Shown: piece after piece, positions 21,080-23,880 of the stretch
Numbering within the stretch: the first letter of the stretch is position 1
How the letters are laid out: every line of letters begins with the position of its first letter
NCBI GenBank assembly: GCA_003162555.1
Contig: PMNQ01000021.1
Coordinates: forward strand, 1,262-25,141
Length of the DNA: 23,880 bases
Direction of reading: 5' to 3'
Source: Gammaproteobacteria bacterium
GTDB lineage: Bacteria; Pseudomonadota; Gammaproteobacteria; Steroidobacterales; Steroidobacteraceae
Notes under the pieces: generated by a model
The model's database searches: none
The model's input: the letters and a program-made list of their open reading frames with translations, nothing else
What the model was told of the DNA's origin: nothing
Position numbers and translations under genes: made by a program

Positions 21080-21820
21080 ATGGATCGTCTCGTCTATGTG
21101 GCCATGGAAGGCGCGAAGGAAAGCCTGCGCGCGCAGACGGCGAACAACCACAACCTGGCGAATGCCAGCACTACCGGGTTCCGCGCCGATCTGTCCGCAT
21201 TCCAGACGCGCGATGTCGCGGGCGCGGGCCTGCCTTCGCGCGCCTACGCCACCGACAGTTCCGTCGGCTGGGACAGCGCCGCCGGCGAGCTTAGCGCGAC
21301 CGGGCGCGACCTGGACGTGGCGATCAAGGGTGCAGGGTGGCTCGCGGTGCAGGCGCCCGATGGAACGGAAGCCTACACGCGCGCCGGAGACTTGCGCGTT
21401 GATCCGAGTGGTGTGCTGACAACGGCCAACGGCAATTCGGTGCTGGGCGATGCAGGTCCAGTCGCCATCCCGCCGCACGCTTCGCTGATGATTGGCGGCG
21501 ACGGTTCGATTTCAGTCGTGCCGCTGGGCCAGGAAGCCAAGACGATCTCGACGGTCGGCCGGCTGAAGCTGGTCAATCCGCCGGCGGGCGATATGGTGCG
21601 CGGCGCAGATGGGCTGTTCCGCCTCGCATCAGGCGCTCCTGCCAGTGCCGACGCCAGCGTGCGCATAGTCAGCGGCACACTCGAATCCAGCAACGTGAAC
21701 ATCGCCGAGACCATGACCAACATGATCGAGCTGGCGCGCAACTACGACCTGCAGGTCAAGGCCATACACACGGCCGAAGAGAATGCAGCCACCAGCGCCA
21801 AGCTGCTCCAGACCAGTTAA
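21080..21820 (+). CDS. flgF: Flagellar proximal rod protein FlgF
   Basis: A rod protein, paralogous to FlgG. The 246-residue protein starts [16 protein letters not shown], the standard FlgF opening, with [16 protein letters not shown] (about 22-37), the central [17 protein letters not shown] domain and C-terminal [25 protein letters not shown] precedes ATG 21080, 21 bases after flgE. Confidence 0.97.
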   Translation: MDRLVYVAMEGAKESLRAQTANNHNLANASTTGFRADLSAFQTRDVAGAGLPSRAYATDSSVGWDSAAGELSATGRDLDVAIKGAGWLAVQAPDGTEAYTRAGDLRVDPSGVLTTANGNSVLGDAGPVAIPPHASLMIGGDGSISVVPLGQEAKTISTVGRLKLVNPPAGDMVRGADGLFRLASGAPASADASVRIVSGTLESSNVNIAETMTNMIELARNYDLQVKAIHTAEENAATSAKLLQTS

Positions 21821-21840
21821 CCCACACAGGAACGCAAGCC

Positions 21841-22626
21841 ATGAATCCAGCACTCTGGGCCGCCAAGACCGGTCTCGACGCACAGCAGACCAGGATGGCG
21901 GTCGTTTCCAACAACCTCGCCAACGTGAACACCACCGGCTTCAAGAAGAGCCGCGCCGTGTTCGAGGACCTGCTCTACCAGAACGTCACGCAGGTCGGCG
22001 CCGCCACTTCGCAGAACACGCAGGCCGCCAGCGGCCTCGAGCTGGGAACCGGTGTGCGCGTCGTCGCCACGGAAAAAACCTACACGCAGGGCAACCTGAG
22101 CCAGACCGGCAACGCGATGGATCTGGCGATCAACGGCCGCGGCTTTTTCCAGGTGCTGCTGCCCGATGGCACGCTGGGCTATACGCGCGCCGGCGATTTC
22201 CAGCTCAACGCCAGCGGCCAGCTGGTGACTTCGAGCGGCTATACGCTGCAGCCTGCCATCAGCATTCCGCAGGGCGCGCAGAGCGTGACCATCGGCAACG
22301 ATGGCACGGTCAGCGTGCAGCTCGCCGGCCAATCGACACCGACCACGGTCGGATCGCTTCAGCTTGCGGACTTCGTCAATCCGGCCGGGCTCCAGCCGCG
22401 CGGCGAAAACCTGTTGACCGAATCCGCGGCCAGCGGCACCGCACAGACTTCCAATCCCGGCCAGAACGGCCTCGGCACGCTGCTGCAGGGTTCGGTTGAG
22501 AGCTCGAACGTCAATGTAGTCGAGGAAATGGTCAACATGATCGAGACGCAGCGCGCCTACGAGATGAACACCAAGGCGATCGAGACCACGGACCAGATGC
22601 TGCAGTACCTGAGCAGCAACCTTTGA
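21841..22626 (+). CDS. flgG: Flagellar distal rod protein FlgG
   Basis: The main distal rod protein. The 261-residue protein opens [16 protein letters not shown], then [27 protein letters not shown], and ends with [21 protein letters not shown], the most conserved features of Flg[16 protein letters not shown] central block separates them. AGGA lies before ATG 21841, 20 bases after flgF. Confidence 0.98.
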   Translation: MNPALWAAKTGLDAQQTRMAVVSNNLANVNTTGFKKSRAVFEDLLYQNVTQVGAATSQNTQAASGLELGTGVRVVATEKTYTQGNLSQTGNAMDLAINGRGFFQVLLPDGTLGYTRAGDFQLNASGQLVTSSGYTLQPAISIPQGAQSVTIGNDGTVSVQLAGQSTPTTVGSLQLADFVNPAGLQPRGENLLTESAASGTAQTSNPGQNGLGTLLQGSVESSNVNVVEEMVNMIETQRAYEMNTKAIETTDQMLQYLSSNL

Positions 22627-22632
22627 TCGCAC

Positions 22633-22636
22633 GGAG
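22633..22636 (+). promoter_or_regulatory. Ribosome site deciding the flgH start
   Basis: GGAG seven bases before GTG 22644. The upstream TTG 22623, which gives a longer frame overlapping the flgG stop, has no such site. Confidence 0.7.
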
Positions 22637-22643
22637 AACAGTT

Positions 22644-23345
22644 GTGACTACAGATAAACGACGCGCGCCGACCGGAGCAGTGCTCGCGCTCACCTGCGTC
22701 GCCGCGATCGCGGCCTGCGGTGGCTGCCGCACGGTGCCACATCCGGACGAATCCTACGCGGCTACGCTCCCGGAAGAAGTGCCGGTCGCCGACGCCGGCA
22801 ATGGCGCCATCTACCAGAGCGGCCATGACGTGCCGCTGTTCGAGAATTCCGTGGCGCATCGGGTGGGCGATGTGCTGACGATCACGCTCGATGAAAAGAC
22901 CGATGCCTCCAAGTCCGCGATCACCACCACCAAGAAGAACACCAGCGCCGCCATGGCCGCGCCTACGTTGTTCGGCGGCGCCGTGACGCTCAAGGGCCGC
23001 AACCTGCTGAGCAATTCTCTCAGCGATGCCTCGACCTTTGATGGCGAGGGCAACAGCAAGCAGAGCAATCAACTGACCGGCGACATCTCCGTGACAGTCG
23101 CCAAGCGCCTCGCCAACGGCAACCTGCTGGTGCGCGGACAGAAGTGGATTTCCATCAACCAGGGCCGCGAGTTCGTGCGCATCCAGGGGATCGTGCGGCC
23201 GGTCGACATCGGCCCGGACAACACGGTCCCCTCGACCAAGGTTGCTGACGCGACCATCGCCTACGGCTCGAAGGGCGCACTCAATGACAGCAACACCAAG
23301 GGTTGGCTGGCGCGGTTCTTCGACTCCAAATGGATGCCGTTCTAG
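22644..23345 (+). CDS. flgH: Flagellar L-ring protein FlgH
   Basis: The outer-membrane L ring around the rod, a lipoprotein. The start GTG 22644 (233 residues) is chosen by its GGAG; the longer version from TTG 22623 adds only seven residues. After a short basic stretch a hydrophobic segment ends in IAAC, so Cys25 is the likely lipidation residue; a second Cys follows three residues later (CGGC). The mature protein has the FlgH features: [19 protein letters not shown] (about 66-84), [15 protein letters not shown] (about 159-173), [15 protein letters not shown] and the C-terminal [14 protein letters not shown]. It overlaps nothing now that the start is moved, leaving 17 bases after flgG. Confidence 0.96.
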   Translation: MTTDKRRAPTGAVLALTCVAAIAACGGCRTVPHPDESYAATLPEEVPVADAGNGAIYQSGHDVPLFENSVAHRVGDVLTITLDEKTDASKSAITTTKKNTSAAMAAPTLFGGAVTLKGRNLLSNSLSDASTFDGEGNSKQSNQLTGDISVTVAKRLANGNLLVRGQKWISINQGREFVRIQGIVRPVDIGPDNTVPSTKVADATIAYGSKGALNDSNTKGWLARFFDSKWMPF

Positions 23346-23362
23346 GCGTCCTGAGAAAAATC

Positions 23363-23880
23363 ATGAGCACACGTACATTCCGGATCGGATCGCAACGACT
23401 GGCGGCAATGCTGCTCGGGGGACTGCTGTTGTCCGCCGCGGCCCAGGCCGAGCGCGTCAAGGATCTCGCCACCGTCGCCGGCGTGCGCAGCAACCAGCTG
23501 GTCGGCTACGGTCTGGTCGTCGGCCTCGACGGCACGGGTGACCAGACGACGCAGGCGCCATTTACCGTGCAGAGCATCGTCAACATGCTCGCGAAATTTG
23601 GCGTGACCATACCGTCCAACGTCAATCCACAGCTCAAGAACGTCGCCGCGGTCACCGTCACGGCCGAACTGCCGGCTTTCTCGAAACCCGGCCAGACCAT
23701 CGACGTGACCGTCGCCTCGATCGGCAACGCCAGCAGCCTGCGCGGCGGTGCTTTGCTCATGACTCCGCTGCGCGGCGCCGACGGTGAGGTCTATGCAATG
23801 GCCCAGGGCAGCATGGTCGTCAGCGGCTTCGGCATTTCCGGCAAGGACGGCTCGCGCGTCAGCGTCAATGTGCCCAGCAG
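23363..23880 (+). CDS. flgI: Flagellar P-ring protein FlgI, 3' end outside window
   Basis: Subunit of the periplasmic P ring, whose assembly needs FlgA. Only the first 172 codons are inside the window, open to the end. ATG 23363, 17 bases after flgH; its ribosome site (GAG in GAGAAAAAT) is weak. A signal peptide (about 1-29, ending AAAQA) precedes [20 protein letters not shown] and [19 protein letters not shown], the unmistakable FlgI opening, then the conserved [19 protein letters not shown] and [14 protein letters not shown] blocks. Truncation is only the window edge. Confidence 0.97.
   Translation, partial: MSTRTFRIGSQRLAAMLLGGLLLSAAAQAERVKDLATVAGVRSNQLVGYGLVVGLDGTGDQTTQAPFTVQSIVNMLAKFGVTIPSNVNPQLKNVAAVTVTAELPAFSKPGQTIDVTVASIGNASSLRGGALLMTPLRGADGEVYAMAQGSMVVSGFGISGKDGSRVSVNVPS

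Noticed and set aside
20306..21478. 390-codon minus-strand frame
   Set aside because: It is exactly antisense to flgE and flgF, rich in Arg/Gly/His as GC-rich shadows are, and has no recognisable domain.
21817..22632. 271-codon minus-strand frame
   Set aside because: Mirror of flgG on the opposite strand; no domain.
1..23880. CRISPR arrays, tRNA, rRNA, insertion sequences, toxin-antitoxin or prophage genes
   Set aside because: None could be seen on either strand by reading; the only repeats are the operator-like pair and in-frame protein repeats listed.

Overview
The window is GC-rich chromosomal DNA with dense, short-gapped operons, Shine-Dalgarno sites of the AGGAG type and many GTG/TTG starts. 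The flagellar block is controlled by sigma-54 (-24/-12) and sigma-28 promoters. Together with lipobox and outer-membrane barrel proteins, this points to a motile gammaproteobacterium (Xanthomonadales/Nevskiales-like rather than enteric). That placement is inference from style and gene content; no rRNA or marker gene is present. I saw no insertion sequence, prophage, tRNA, rRNA or CRISPR array.

Left part (1-8438): a 5'-truncated GGDEF diguanylate cyclase, a free methionine-(R)-sulfoxide reductase, a DMT/EamA exporter, a possible tiny membrane peptide, a DUF4136 lipoprotein, a small Ala/Pro/Lys/His-rich exported protein with a striking tandem-repeat upstream region and a textbook terminator, a FecR/DUF6600-type tryptophan-rich secreted protein, a convergent M48 lipoprotein metallopeptidase, then a 3-mercaptopyruvate sulfurtransferase directly abutting a glutathione-S-transferase-like gene.

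Middle (8439-16259): a four-gene operon consisting of a small DUF2946-like exported protein, a coiled-coil/beta-barrel porin, a ZnuA-like zinc-binding protein and a ZnuB-like permease. Its layout suggests metal acquisition from outer membrane to cytoplasm, but no ATPase gene is present. It converges on a nitroreductase. Then come a DUF481 outer-membrane protein, a shared bidirectional terminator, a large DUF4382/DUF5666 lipoprotein, and uppP (undecaprenyl-diphosphatase).

Right part (16351-23880): the flagellar rod/hook/ring locus. On the minus strand flgA, flgM and flgN; on the plus strand flgB-C-D-E-F-G-H and the beginning of flgI, which runs off the window. The flgA/flgB divergent region carries two near-consensus sigma-54 promoters facing opposite ways, and flgM has its own near-consensus sigma-28 promoter. 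This fits a FleQ/sigma-54 then FliA hierarchy in which FlgM restrains FliA until the hook-basal body is finished. The promoter and Shine-Dalgarno positions lead me to move the starts of flgA and flgH inward from the longest reading frames.

The locus is mostly conventional. I did not find a convincing wholly new system. The most interesting leads are the 22-bp-period tandem operator-like repeats before the small His/Ala/Lys-rich protein, the ATPase-less metal-transport operon with its repeated upstream element, and the promoter architecture of the flagellar divergent region.
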